Positions 1 through 10,340 of a stretch of 64,000 bases of DNA are shown piece by piece. Source of the stretch: Pachyseris speciosa (lineage: Eukaryota; Cnidaria; Anthozoa; Scleractinia; Pachyseridae); contig JAEMWC010000950.1 of NCBI GenBank assembly GCA_016490735.1, positions 267,697-331,696 on the forward strand, written 5' to 3'. The translations under genes were made by a program, and so were the position numbers. Below the pieces are notes generated by a model, which was given only the letters and a program-made list of their open reading frames with translations, did no database searches and was not told the origin of the DNA. The first letter of the stretch is position 1. Each line of letters starts with the position of its first letter.

Positions 1-208
1 TGTTTGTATTTGTTTTCTGGTTGCAGAATCGATTTACATGGCTAGACGCAATGAAATCCTCGACATTCGTATCGCTCGGGCCGTACGTGTTCCTAACAGG
101 GCCGTACGGCTTTTTCCGGCCCTGCTCACGCTGAGGCGTAGGCCCTGATACGGGAATTTTCGAAATAGTTTCTCAATGAAAGCGCGTGCGGGGCCGTGGG
201 GTCATATG
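1..208. other. Intronic or intergenic sequence, no gene seen
   Basis: No gene is recognised here. A polypyrimidine stretch ending in GCAG at about 26 looks like a splice acceptor. The phase-1 frame after it runs about 40 codons to a stop and shows no domain, so it is not called an exon. GC content is higher than in the surrounding sequence. Confidence 0.4.
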
Positions 209-603
209 ATAATAGGGAGCTTAAGCAACGACGACGGCAACGGCAACGGCAACGGCAACGAAAACGTCATTTCAAAATATAACTTGTCGCTTTTGCAATT
301 CTTTCGCGATCATTCCTATTTGTCTAACGGAAAAAATACTGGCGAATTCGCCAGGGGTTAAATTACTACGAACAGCGTCAAAGTCAGGAAAACGAAAGAT
401 ATATTTGTCGTCATGGGCTCACATTCTCGAGAAAACATAAAACTTGGTCATTTCACGTTGTTGTTTTGTAGAGGACGGCAACGAAATGTACCAAAATGTA
501 AAACGCACGTGAAGCGCGATTATTTTTGCCCATGTAACCTATTGTTTTGTAACGTTTTCGTGCCGTTGCCGTTGCCGTTATCGTTGCTTAAGCTCCCTAT
601 AAT
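209..603. mobile_element. MITE with TIRs and 5-bp target duplication ATAAT
   Basis: A 385-bp element (214-598) starts AGGGAGCTTAAGCAACG and ends with the inverted copy. Both ends carry GGCAAC/GTTGCC hexamer runs that pair with each other. It is flanked by ATAAT at 209-213 and again at 599-603, a perfect 5-bp target-site duplication. The two short reading frames inside (61 and 67 codons) are low-complexity products of the hexamer runs and are not genes. It is a non-autonomous DNA transposon of unassigned superfamily. Confidence 0.8.
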
Positions 604-1348
604 ATGTAATTGCTAACGTGTAACCGGTTTTTTAAGATGAGGGATAAATCCAAAAGATGGAAATGCTTTCTAATTTGGATTAAATGGGAGAACAAACGGA
701 TAATTTTTCCTGGAATCTCTAATTTTAGGTTTAAGCAATTCTGCTGGATATCCCTGAACGTTCGTCAGTAGAGAATTTTGCTTTCAAAAGGAGATTTTAA
801 ATTAAATAATTGAAAGCAGATGTGTGATTTGTAGTTTTGCTCCAAGGCCCATAAACGGGCATTTTTGTTTTGCTCGAAACAAACAATGATATGAAAAGGT
901 AAACGAAGGTTACCCTCAGTTCATTGGCTCTTGAGTCCTAAAACAGGGTCTGGTTGACATTATAAACAGGCCAAAATAACCAGCTTTCTAAAATTGAGAA
1001 CGTGCCCAAGCTTGAAAACGGTACCCTGTCTAGCGGGAGAATTCGTCAGAATGCCAGTTTAAGGGTTAAATTCCCCGGCACATGAGCCCCGCGTGTTGTC
1101 CTGCATACATTATGTCACATCATCAATGACTGACACAACGTAGAACATCGCTCTGAAGTCGATACACTAAATCATAATAAACACAGTAACTGGCAGAGCT
1201 TTTTTTTTTTTTTTTACCAAAAAGCCATTTTTTCAAGTAACACATTTGTTTCGGGAGAAAAATTTAATATGGTCTATTTTACGGCTCAGATGCTGACAGA
1301 CACGTATTCATCGAAGACGAGATCGCAAATAACTGAAATTGCCTTTGG

Positions 1349-1386
<38 letters not shown>

Positions 1387-1538
1387 CATTACTTATTTCA
1401 TTTATTTTTTTTTCTTGGCAACTGTAGGTAATTCAACTTTTCCCGGTTATTACTAAAATACACACAATTGTTTTACTTTTAAAAGTTGAAACGGGATACA
1501 GCTTGAGAAAATTATGTATTAATATCTTTAAAATCCAG
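604..1538. other. Intron sequence with simple repeats
   Basis: No coding signal was found. The stretch holds a poly-T run (about 1201-1215) and an ATT microsatellite (about 1350-1386). It ends in the splice acceptor of the TSP1 exon (AG at 1537-1538). Confidence 0.5.
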
Positions 1539-1712
1539 TTAATGGCGGATGGTCACATTGGAGCAGCTGGGGAAGATGCAGTGTGACATGTGGTTCAGCA
1601 GGGTCACAAACACGCTCACGCTCCTGCTCCAATCCACCTCCTCGAAATGGTGGCGTTTCCTGCACAGGCAGCAATTCTGAATCACGAGCTTGCAACAGAA
1701 GGCATTGTCCAA
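1539..1712 (+). CDS. TSP1-domain exon 1 of the TSP1-SRCR-Ig host gene
   Basis: This 174-bp exon encodes a thrombospondin type-1 repeat, an extracellular module that binds glycosaminoglycans and other proteins. It begins GGWSHWSSWGRCSVTCG, the WxxWxxW ladder followed by CSxTCG. It continues with the arginine-rich TRSRSC strand and has all six expected cysteines, ending in RRHC. The acceptor AG is at 1537-1538 and the donor GTAAG starts at 1713. Two bases complete the first codon and one base is left at the end, so the exon is phase 1-1, the usual arrangement for shuffled extracellular domains. The next host exon is 21 kb downstream because a Polinton occupies the intron. Identity as a TSP1 repeat is very likely; the name of the gene cannot be given. 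Confidence 0.9.
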
Positions 1713-2165
1713 GTAAGATGTTAATATCACACCTTTAATTCGTTTTTTAATCATTAGTTCAACATATATTTTAAATACAGGGGGAGGGAGGGCTTAAGTG
1801 AGTAATTTTGAAAGAAGAGAAAAAAAACTCATGTATCTGTTTTTACAATATCGTCTGACCATACGTTTCTCTCTGAAAATGGAAAACCATGGACTAGTTG
1901 ATAAAGTCAAATCCTGGTACATGGATGTTGTTTATGAACTAGATGCGTTTATCTATTATTTTATCTATGCTTCGAGAAAATTGCGTAAGAATAGATGATG
2001 CATGAACCTTTGTACGGCGATTATAGAGTACTGACTAGTTTTAGATGTAAAGCGATTCCTCACAATGCCTAGCCTTTAATTTATGTTTTCAGTTTGCGAG
2101 AGCTGCCTCACCTTCCTTGATATGACTATGACTACTTAACCATTTCACTCTCAAGGGGTCTACCT

Positions 2166-2210
<45 letters not shown>

Positions 2211-2225
2211 AGTCATTCTTGGCAG
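1713..2225. other. Intron flank with a probable interspersed repeat next to the Polinton
   Basis: There is no exon here. From about 2115 to 2223 the sequence (for example TCTGGCGTTAGACAGAGT at about 2181) looks like part of a dispersed repeat, so the Polinton probably inserted into or beside another repeat. The assignment as a repeat is inference from its look; it has no second copy in this window. Confidence 0.35.
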
Positions 2226-2229
2226 AGTA

Positions 2230-2336
2230 GTATACCGGCGTCAAACGAATGCCGTTTTGCATAAAAACCATCGTCGCTCGATGCGCGAGCTTCTCGGTTT
2301 TTATGCTTCAACAGTATTCGTTTGACGCCGGTATAC
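2230..2336. repeat. Nested stem-loop at the left Polinton terminus
   Basis: Three concentric inverted repeats lie here. A 21-bp perfect outer arm pairs 2230-2250 (GTATACCGGCGTCAAACGAAT) with 2316-2336. An 11-bp middle stem GCATAAAAACC (2259-2269) pairs with 2296-2306. A short inner stem GCTCG/CGAGC pairs 2276-2280 with 2286-2290. The terminus could therefore fold back completely, like a terminal hairpin. The right end keeps only the inner two stems. Confidence 0.8.
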
Positions 2337-2528
2337 CACTTAAAACCCCATCCCAGCAAGCAAGGTATTTGCGCACCTGCCATCTGGCCAATTAAACAAG
2401 AGGGGTGTTGCATATCTGTGTGACACCCTATTGAACAAGAGGGGTTGTTGCATATCTGTGTGACACCGCATTGAACAAGAGGGGTTGTTGCATATCTGTG
2501 TCACCCAATTAGAGAAAAGGGGCACCAA
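2254..2528. repeat. Polinton left terminal inverted repeat with three 40-bp iterons
   Basis: This is the reverse complement of 18716-18950 with a few mismatches. It contains a 40-bp unit around CATATCTGTGTGACACC repeated three times (about 2391-2510); the right repeat has two units. The 40-bp length difference between the two TIRs is exactly one unit. Direct iterons in terminal repeats are known for Polintons; a role in replication initiation is inference. Confidence 0.85.
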
Positions 2529-5500
2529 GGTATCCCAGCGAAAACCGACAGGAAATTTTCCAGCGAATATGTACGCAGGAGAATGGCAACCCCTCGAAAG
2601 AACGATCCAGCACCAACCCAGCGTAAAGCGGAACAAAGCGAGGCAACAGAGCCGTACGACGAGGCCGCCATCTTGGCATATCTAGACTCGGTATTTGGGG
2701 AGCGGCCCATGCCGGCGCCTCGCAGAAAGAGGCCGCCAGTTCCCACCCCTCGCAGAAAGAGGCCGCACGACGAGGAGGCGATTTTCGAATGGCTTGAGGC
2801 AATGTTGGCGAAGGAAGAGAGGCTAGGGCCGGCACCACGCAGACAGCGGCCAGCCTCAGTTCTTGTTCGACAAGATCCATATGGGGCAATCCCGCGCCTT
2901 CCCAGACGGCGAGTAAACAAAACTTTTGTTCCCGTCGAATACCAAGATTGGGAAAAAGAAAGTGGAAGACGCTACATCTTGTGGCTTGTTCCAGCACAAG
3001 ACCTCGCCGACAATCGTAAACACATGAAGGAAATGATGGAACTTCTTCGGCACAATGTCCACACCTCTTTCTTCTTGAGACACACGACAACCAACATTCT
3101 TCGCAACATTGAAGACAACACAGAAATGGAATTTAAAGACAAAAAAAACACCCGATCCCCCTGGTTTTGCAACATTGCAGACGTAGAAGAATGGTTGAGG
3201 CAGAAGGAAAACGAAAGGCTAGAGCAGCAAGTTGCTCGACCCAACACAAAATCGGTCTTCGAAAGGTTCCATCGAGTAGACTTAAAAGTTTTGTTGGATC
3301 GCCAACCTATTCTGGAAACTGGCCCACTTCCAGCCTGGTTGCGCAACTTGGCAAGAGGCAACCACGTAATGATTTCTCTCGACACCTTTCACGACAACCT
3401 TTGCTTTTGGCGCTTCTTGGCGGTGCATCGAGGGGCAAGGCCAGATAGATGCGAACGGGTCTGTCGCGAGTTGGCACGAAGCCTTCTTGATCTTCCCAAC
3501 ACCCCTAGACACACAACCAAAACCTCCCTCGACGAATTGGACGACATTGGAAGACATTTCAACAAGTTTCTCTCCCCATCCCAATGGCTTGGTATTCGCG
3601 TTTACGAGCCTGAGTCAACAAACGACAAACCCATCTAGCATCTCTGGGGAAATCCAAATCCCCAGTTGAAAGACATTCTGACGATTGGAATTTAGGAAGG
3701 CCACGCATTCTATATTCAAGATATTTCCAAACTTGCAAACGTGTACAACTGCGGCCAATGCAACCAAAGATTCACAAGACTTGGAGATCACCACCGCCAC
3801 ACAAACGGAAGGTGCAACAACGGCGAAACAAAAATTCGCTGTTGGTCGAAACCAGTTGAAAAACCCGCAACCGCATTCGAAAAAGCTTTCTTCCCAAGGA
3901 ACACAAGGTTCTCCGATACCGGTTGTCACTGGATGGAAAAAGAGGCATAAAAACGAGGAACCCACTTCCACCACGCACTTTGTGGGCATGGAGGCGAGAG
4001 GTGTATCGAGAAAGGTTTTGTGGATTGGTACGACCCCACAAACAAAACGATCTTCCAATTCCACGGCTGCGTATACCACGGCTGCCGTAAATGTTTTCCC
4101 GAAGGCAGAGACGAGCCGCTTGACGAGAACGGGGATGACACACTTGACGAGCGCTGGAGAAGAACCCAAGCCCGCACAGCGAAGCTTCGCGGGGCTGGCT
4201 TCGAAGTTACGGAAAAGTGAGGCTGCGAAGTTGGCCCCCTTCAAAGAAAATACCACCGTGAGCTATTCACAGAAAGCTATCCCCACGTGATTATCTACGA
4301 CTTTGAAGCATTCAGAGACAGCAACCGCCGAAAAGAACAGACACTATCCCTCACAATCGAAAACGTGTATGCCCCAATCTCTGTTTCCATCGCCGACACG
4401 TTCAACCGAAAACCAACACACCTTTGCAGCAAAGACCCCTCCACATTGATCTCTCTCTTCTTGGATGAGTTGCACCAGCGAGGGGAGAAAATACGAAAGG
4501 TTGTGAGAGCAAAGTTTATCCCTCCAGATATGGAGTTCCTCTCCAACACACAATGCCAGCGCATCGAGGATTGGTGTAACCAATTCCCAAACCTTTGATT
4601 TCAACTTGGATTCGAAACCAGTTCGTGGGGCAACTTTGCGCGAGGAAGACAAACATAAAAGTGGGGAGAAGCGCCAACCAGTTGATGTACCTTTCCGAAC
4701 CACACCATCGATTTCTTGACATTGTCAACTATATCGGCCCAGGAATCAGCTATGAAAAATGGGTGAAAGCCTTCGAATGCGAGGGGGAGAAATCGTGGTT
4801 TCCATACGACTGGTTTGATTCTCCCGAAAAACTCGATTTCCCGGGACTTCCCCCCTATCCCGAATGGTATTCCAAATTGCGTAACGAATTCGTGTTGACA
4901 GAAGAATAGTACGCACAATTTGTCCAGTTGTATCAAGAGAAGGGAATGAAAACGTTCGCCGACTGGCTGAAGTACTACAACAGCTTGGATGTAGTCCAGG
5001 CCTGGAAGCTTTGAACAAAATGCGGGCATTCTACACGGAGAAAGGAATCGACACCTTAAAGACGCGGCGTCGATCCCCTGGGTAAGCTTGCACTACATCC
5101 TTCGCGGCGCAATCGAACAAATTGCGGACCTTTGGACCCCAAGGAATGAAGCTTTCGACATGTTGAGAGAGGCAGTGGTCGGCGGCCCAGGTATTGTTTT
5201 CACTCGGTACCACGAGGCGGGGAAAACAAAAATCCGAGACCACCAATTTTGAAACTCTCATCTCTGTCGGAAAATCCTTGGCTACGACGCCAACGCGTTG
5301 TATCTCTCGACAATGGCACAAGACATGCCTTTCGGCCCAGAAAAAGTAAGTCACTACAAAGAGCCAACCAAAGCCCCAGGACGTTTCGTGTACAGACTCC
5401 GAAATGGAATTTGGTTCGGATTCGCAGAGGTGGACATTGAGATCCCCGAACGTTTGTTCGTTTGTTCGTTTCATAACGAGCCAGAGATAACCGGAAGTCG

Positions 5501-5797
5501 GGCTGGTGAGGGGGCGCGGAAGTGGGCGGCTCCTTATTTTGTCTTTATAACTGGATATGGGTACTTATATCTTTTACATAGCTGCTCTCTGTCAAAGCAC
5601 AAATATTTTATCTGGCGACTATTTCTTCCACTTATGGTGGTGATTAAGATAGTGGCAGTTTGAAAATTGAAAATTATCGTTGGAGAATATATTATCGTCC
5701 AGAAACAACTTCTGAAAGCCTTTTCAAACTCTGTGTTTGTTTGTGCGTGGAAAATAGCAATAGTAAAATATTCAAGTGATTTAGCATATGTAACTTG

Positions 5798-6180
5798 CAG
5801 ATAAAAATTTAGGGAAATGTTCTATATCTTTTCTGGTCCATTCAGGTTGAGGTCCTGGCATCACTGTATGCCTGAGTGCTTCTGGAATATATAACATGAA
5901 CAGTTTTATGAAGTGCAGATAAAAATCTAGGAAAATGTTCAATATCTTTTCTGGTTCATCCAGGTTGAAGTCATGGCATCACTGTATGCCTGAGCGCTTC
6001 TGGGATATTTAACATAACAGGTTTTTTTGGAAATGCAGATAAAAATTTAGGCAAATGTTCTATATCTTTTCTGGTTCATCCAGGTTGAGGTCCTGGCATC
6101 ACTGTATGCCTGAGTGCTTCTGGGATATATAACATGAACAGTTTTATGAAGTGCAGATAAAAATCTAGGCAAATGTTGTA
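5798..6180. repeat. Tandem repeat, about 118-bp unit, three copies plus a partial
   Basis: Each unit starts CAGATAAAAAT, contains GGCATCACTGTATGCCTGAG (itself an inverted repeat, GGCAT...ATGCC) and ends near ATATATAACATGAACAG. Unit starts are at 5798, 5916, 6036 and 6154. Units differ by several substitutions, so the array is not recent. It lies inside the 5472-7424 insertion. Confidence 0.85.
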
Positions 6181-6785
6181 AGCAGGTTTAATGACCAAAA
6201 CGTTTTACATTTGGTACATTTCTTTGCAGAACAATAACGCGTTCAGATGACTGTATTTTTCGAGAACGTTTTCCTAACTTTAATGCCTTTCAGAGTAATT
6301 TAGTCCTTCGACAGTTCTCCAGCATTTTCCAAGTTAAACAAATTTTAACAATCGGGAAAGAATGAGAAAAAGGAGAAGTTATATTTTGAAATGATGATTT
6401 CGATACAGTCGCCGTTGTCGCTTTTCCTGCCAAGGTCGGTTTCGGAAGTCGAATACTGAAACTTCCACTTCGACGTTTGCCGAGATTATTGAGGAATTAT
6501 TCAAAGAGAATTTTATCAGTTCCTAGGGAAACCGTACGGATAGTAAAAGTTCTGTTCATGAGCACGCAACGATATCACATATTGAAGCGAATTATTTTAG
6601 CTCAGTGATGTTAATTTACTTTCACGGTGTTCAAGAAGGGTAATAATTGCAGACTGATTTGTGTAAATTACTCGCAAATATGTTCCTTATTACCATGTAT
6701 TGAAAGTATGTTTGATTTAGGAATACGAGCGAATTTTAATTAGCGTTCAAAAGAGATATATCTCCCTCCAAAAACAAAACACATT

Positions 6786-7015
6786 AGGGCCGTTTATACG
6801 AGAGAAAATAAGCCGCGGCTTACTCTGGCCACGGCTTACATAAGACGCGAACACTCCGTATAAATGGTACAAAATCTATGTTCACGGCTTTCTCAAGCTG
6901 TGGCTTATCCTGGCCTAGCTTGGTGTTTTTACTCGTATAAATGGTTCCTTTTGCGTCTTATGTAAGCCGCGGCCAGAATAAGCCGCGGCTTATTTTCTCT
7001 CGTATAAATAGCCCT
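6786..7015. mobile_element. MITE with about 60-bp TIRs
   Basis: A 230-bp fold-back element whose ends read AGGGCCGTTTATACGAGAG and, inverted, AGGGCTATTTATACGAGAG. The TIRs continue through AATAAGCCGCGGCTTA and CTTACATAAGACGC. ATT flanks both sides (6783-6785 and 7016-7018), a possible 3-bp target duplication. It has no coding capacity and is nested in the insertion within the Polinton polymerase. Confidence 0.75.
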
Positions 7016-8495
7016 ATTGTTTTTCCGATATTGCATGCGAAAGAGAAACAAAGAAAACTCGAGCCTTTGGTTGTAATTTAGTGCTATTTTCTGTACCGGT
7101 GAGCCTACCTCAAGAGTAATTCATCAAAACCAAAACAAACTATTGGGTTTCGTTTTCCCGTTCCCGCAGTCATGTTTCGTGTGCATCAGGTCTAAAGATA
7201 GAATAATTAAACTCTCGCCATAAATAAACGTTCACATTTAAGGATTAGATAAGCGTGAAAATTGACGCCCCATATCAAACAGAAACGAGTGCCAGAAGCG
7301 ATTCGATTACATTGGAATGTTCAGAGTAGCTGGATATCCTGCTGAGATTGGTGGCAAATTGCCCCCTATCTCAGCGGGATCCAGAGGTATTTTTGTGGTT
7401 GTTAAGAACCTCTGGCTCGTTATGGAAGAGATGTGCCCATTTTTCCACAACAAGGAAGTGCCAGCCGAAGCTGTTCTCCAACACATGTTTGACTACCTGG
7501 ACTACCCGGTCGGTCTCGTGGGGTTGGAAAGAAGTTGGTTGGTGCGCTTTCCGCGAAGAAAATACCTTCTCCTCGCCCCCTGTTGCGATGGTACATCGAC
7601 CACGGGGCAAGAATCACAGCTGTGCATCGTACAATCGACTACAAAGCCGCCAAACCCTTCGTCTGGTTCGTGGAAGAAGTAACGACAGCCAGGCGAACCG
7701 GCGACACAGACAAAAGCAAAGCGCTTCTCGCCGATATGTTCAAACTCTTATGGGAAAATGATAGAAGCAGCCGAGCGGCAAACAAACGTGGTTTACTAAA
7801 AGAGGAGAAGACCGTCGACAGGATAATGCGGAGCCTTTTCTTCGAGGGTCTCGACGAAATCGGCGATCCTTTCGAGCTGGAAGCGCGAAAGCCAAAGGTG
7901 ACGATCGATCGCCCCTTCCAGATTGGAATCGCAGTGTACCAACTCGCAAAGCTGCGGATGCTAAAATTCTACTACGACTTCCTGGACAAATACGTCGATC
8001 GCAAAGGATTCGAGTTGTTGCAAATGGACACAAACAGCAACTATCTGGCGATATAGGGGGAGAAGTTGGAAGACATCGTGCTGCCGCATCGGTGAAAAGA
8101 TTTCAAGGCCGACAAAAAGAATTGGCTAGTGTGGGACAAGTGGAGTGGGCGGACGCCAAAGTTGTTCAAGCTTGAGTGCGTGGGAGAACGGATGATTGCG
8201 CTTTGCTCGAAGTGCTACTTCGTGGATGTCGACGGAAAGTACGCAAAGTTCTCCACAAAAGGAATGTCGAAGCGGCAAAACGAAATTCGGTGGGAGCGGT
8301 TTCAAGCTGCACTCGAGGGGCACTAGGGCATGGCTCAGAACACAGGCTTCCGAATGCACGAGGGGGAGATGGTCACATATCGGCAACAGAAGCTGGGGCT
8401 TTCCGCGTATTACGACAAGCGATACGTGCTGCCAGACGGCATTCGCACGGAACCAATTGAGTATCACCTTTTGAAGAAATAAGTTTCGGCGGAAT

Positions 8496-8720
8496 ATGGA
8501 GCGGCAATGCAGAATTCCCGTTTGTACACGGAGACTGTGGAAGACGAAAATCGTCGTTTGCCCAAAATGCAGGAGTGAATTTCATGAGACCTGTTTGTCT
8601 TGTTTGCGAGAAGGAGAAATTCACAGATTTTATTTTCCATGGGGCAATTATTGTGATATGCATCACGAAATAATCCCCACAAGCTATAATAAAAGAAAGA
8701 AATGGGTGAAGAATCTCTAG
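8496..8720 (+). CDS. Small Cys/His-rich Polinton protein, unknown function
   Basis: A 74-codon intact frame starts 13 bases after the polymerase stop. It has paired cysteines and histidines (CRIPVC, CPKCRSEFHETCLSC, NYCDMHH) that could bind zinc in a RING- or PHD-like fold. It is one of the few undamaged frames in the element. Its 3' end overlaps or abuts the convergent integrase remnant. The family was not recognised; a zinc-binding regulatory or core role is inference from the spacing of the cysteines. Confidence 0.55.
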   Translation: MERQCRIPVCTRRLWKTKIVVCPKCRSEFHETCLSCLREGEIHRFYFPWGNYCDMHHEIIPTSYNKRKKWVKNL

Positions 8721-9724
8721 CGAGGTTAGTCGGAGGAAACTCTGTATTTGGTGGAACAACCATCAACTCTTCCCGCACGAAGCTGCGTTTTGGCCCACCA
8801 CGAATCCAATACAAAACTGGTTGGTTGGCTTTGGTCATTGCTCATTCAACGGGGTAAGTTCGCAAAGACCAAAAGGGATCAGTGGCTCTTCGCACGCCTC
8901 CCTCCAACTCCCCCGGTTGGAAAAGAAATCGAACGAGCGTTCCCAGGGGTAGTTTTATTTCTTCCTTGCCGACAGGTCTTCCGTACGGAGCCGTGGCCGG
9001 TTCTGCGAACACCCTTCGTCGTTTTATCGCATTGGCAGGTTTCAACCGAATCAGCCTTGTGACTTGGTCGTAGCAAAAACTCGCGGAAGCCGCTGCACCC
9101 ACACCACAGACCGCTCCCTCTCAGGCAGCCGCATCTCAACCGCGTCTTGGTGGTGAAACAACCACTCTGCAAGCGTTCGGTTGAACCGCTCCACAATTGC
9201 TTGGTCGCGGTGTACCTCGGGATGCCCACGGCGAATAGCTGTGCCGTGCTTTGCAATCGCTTGCGAGAAAGCACCCATAAACTCTCGTCCCGGAACGACT
9301 TGCAGCATTTTCGGCCATTGCAACGGCCCGCGTTTGTAAATGTTCTCGAAAGCCGACGTAACTTCCTGCGCGCTTTTTGTGGAGAGAGGCTCGGCTTTTT
9401 TGTATCTGCTCGCCACATCCACAACTGTTAGCGCGTATTTCCAAAGTTTGCCCCCAACCCTGTCGTGCGGCATAAAAAGCAGGCTGGCCTTGTGCACCAC
9501 GTTTGGGATGGGTACATCAAACTTCGGCCGAGGAATTTTCAAAGGTGGGGGAGAATAATTTGCCAACTACCCTGTTTGCGCAACCATCTCTTCGCAACGG
9601 TTTCTGGGATTCTGGCTTTTTGAGCCAACTTCTTTGCTGCACACCACCCCTTCCAATACCCTTCCGGGCTGTAATAGATTCGCGAAAGTCGCTGTTCTTT
9701 GTTCTTCAAAGGAACGTTTGTCAT
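8721..9724 (-). pseudogene. Polinton retrovirus-like integrase, broken
   Basis: Reads leftward from ATG at 9724 (MTNVPLKNKEQRLSR). An N-terminal part up to about 9570 is joined by a frameshift to the catalytic core (9566-9051) and by another to a C-terminal part (9100 to about 8730) that has an in-frame TGA near 8840. The core shows the first Asp in TVVDVASRY and the Glu in AIVERFNRT. The second catalytic position reads VVPGREF, with Val where the DDE family has Asp. So even the intact stretch would lack a metal-binding residue. Enzymes of this class insert the element's ends into host DNA. The left limit is uncertain because a frame stays open to 8464, overlapping the convergent 8496-8720 gene. 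Confidence 0.85.
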
Positions 9725-9727
9725 TCA

Positions 9728-9742
9728 TTTGCATATATATAC
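9728..9742. promoter_or_regulatory. TATA-like sequence between divergent Polinton genes
   Basis: TTGCATATATATACCC lies between the minus-strand integrase start (9724) and the plus-strand reading frames at 9761 and 9879. Its near-palindromic TATATATA core could serve both directions. Assignment as a promoter is inference from position and sequence. Confidence 0.45.
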
Positions 9743-9760
9743 CCAGCAGGAAAACCCAAC

Positions 9761-9859
9761 TATGTTCGGAACCGAGATTGGAGAAGAAGAAAAACAAAAA
9801 GCTTGGCAGGGGATCGGAGATTTAAAAAAACCGACCACATACGAGGAAAAAAGAAGGTA
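9761..9859 (+). CDS. Possible 32-aa leader ORF
   Basis: ATG at 9761 opens MFGTEIGEEEKQKAW and stops at 9859, 19 bases before the zinc-ribbon gene. It is short, charged and has no recognisable motif. It could be a small protein, an upstream ORF or chance. Confidence 0.3.
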
Positions 9860-9878
9860 ACGACATTGTGGGGAAAAG

Positions 9879-10340
9879 ATGGTGGAAAAATCAAAAGATT
9901 TCGAACTTGCTTGCCCAAAATGTGGACTGGTAGTGAAGCTCGACACAGTGCTCCACCTCCGCAGTGAAGAGAGAGGCTGGCAGCTAGTTGTGATCTCTCG
10001 AACCCATATCCCCAAAACTCTGGAAAGATACATTTTCAACGCCGTCAACACCCACACGTTGCCTGGAGGACAAGAGTGCGGCACGACGCGGTGGAAGTTT
10101 TTGGGATATGTTATCCACGAGTTCGCGAACTTTTCCGAACCAAACAATAGGTCGGTAAATTACGTTTGTTTCTTTCACGACTACTTCGAAGCGGTTCCAG
10201 AGGAAGTTTGGCCGCGCAAAAGAGAAATTATCGCAAGAATTTCGCCAACTTTCTCGAAAATCCAACCAAAGACACGGCAAAAGGCGAAAGAAAGGTTCGA
10301 CAGGTGGTGGAACGTCGTCAGTTCGCAGTTTTTCTTGTTT
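9879..10340 (+). CDS. Polinton zinc-ribbon protein, unknown function
   Basis: Starts MVEKSKDFELACPKCGLVV; CPKCG is the first half of a zinc ribbon or finger. A mixed alpha/beta-like stretch follows, with YIFNAVNTHTLPGGQECG and WPRKREIIARISP. The frame stays open to 10781, but beyond about 10340 it is the shadow of the convergent minus-strand gene, so the true stop was probably lost or lies near 10340. The gene is one of several small regulatory-type genes that differ among Polintons. The family was not identified. Confidence 0.5.

Larger units (their letters stand above)
5472..7424. mobile_element. 1.95-kb insertion with 15-bp TIRs inside the polymerase gene
   Basis: The insertion starts CATAACGAGCCAGAG (5472-5486) and ends with its exact inverted copy (7410-7424). 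Polymerase-like reading frame stops at the left edge and resumes at the right edge. It carries no recognisable transposase and contains a 118-bp tandem repeat and a nested MITE. No clear target duplication was found: the left flank is a TTTGTTCG repeat and the right flank is GAAGAGAT. It is probably a non-autonomous DNA transposon of unknown class. Confidence 0.65.
2583..8482 (+). pseudogene. Protein-primed DNA polymerase B (pPolB) of the Polinton, broken
   Basis: The gene would replicate the element by protein priming. The first 351 codons (2583-3638) are open and include CFWRFLAVHRGARPDR, a D-x-x-C arrangement that faintly recalls OTU-type cysteine proteases. The same frame continues after a TAG into a C2H2-like finger (YNCGQCNQRF then HHRH, about 3741-3810). 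FQFHGCVYHGCRKCFP follows near 4050. An ExoI-like IIYDFEAF lies near 4290 and a motif-A-like GYDANALYLST near 5280. After a 1.95-kb insertion the frame resumes at about 7425 with the palm and C-terminal part. The motif-C region reads QMDTNSNYL (about 8021-8047), where Asn occupies the place of the second catalytic Asp of the DTD motif. The motif-B region near 7745-7800 is disrupted by a small deletion. Several stops and frameshifts are present. Without the insertion the gene would be about 1,300 codons, normal for Polintons. The start ATG at 2583 lies just inside the left TIR. Confidence 0.85.

Noticed and set aside
1539..1754. 71-codon minus-strand ORF
   Set aside because: Antisense of the TSP1 exon.
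3615..4256. 213-codon minus-strand ORF and 201-codon plus-strand ORF at 3685-4290
   Set aside because: Both overlap the polymerase gene in other frames. The polymerase frame holds the zinc-finger and HGCVYHGC motifs.
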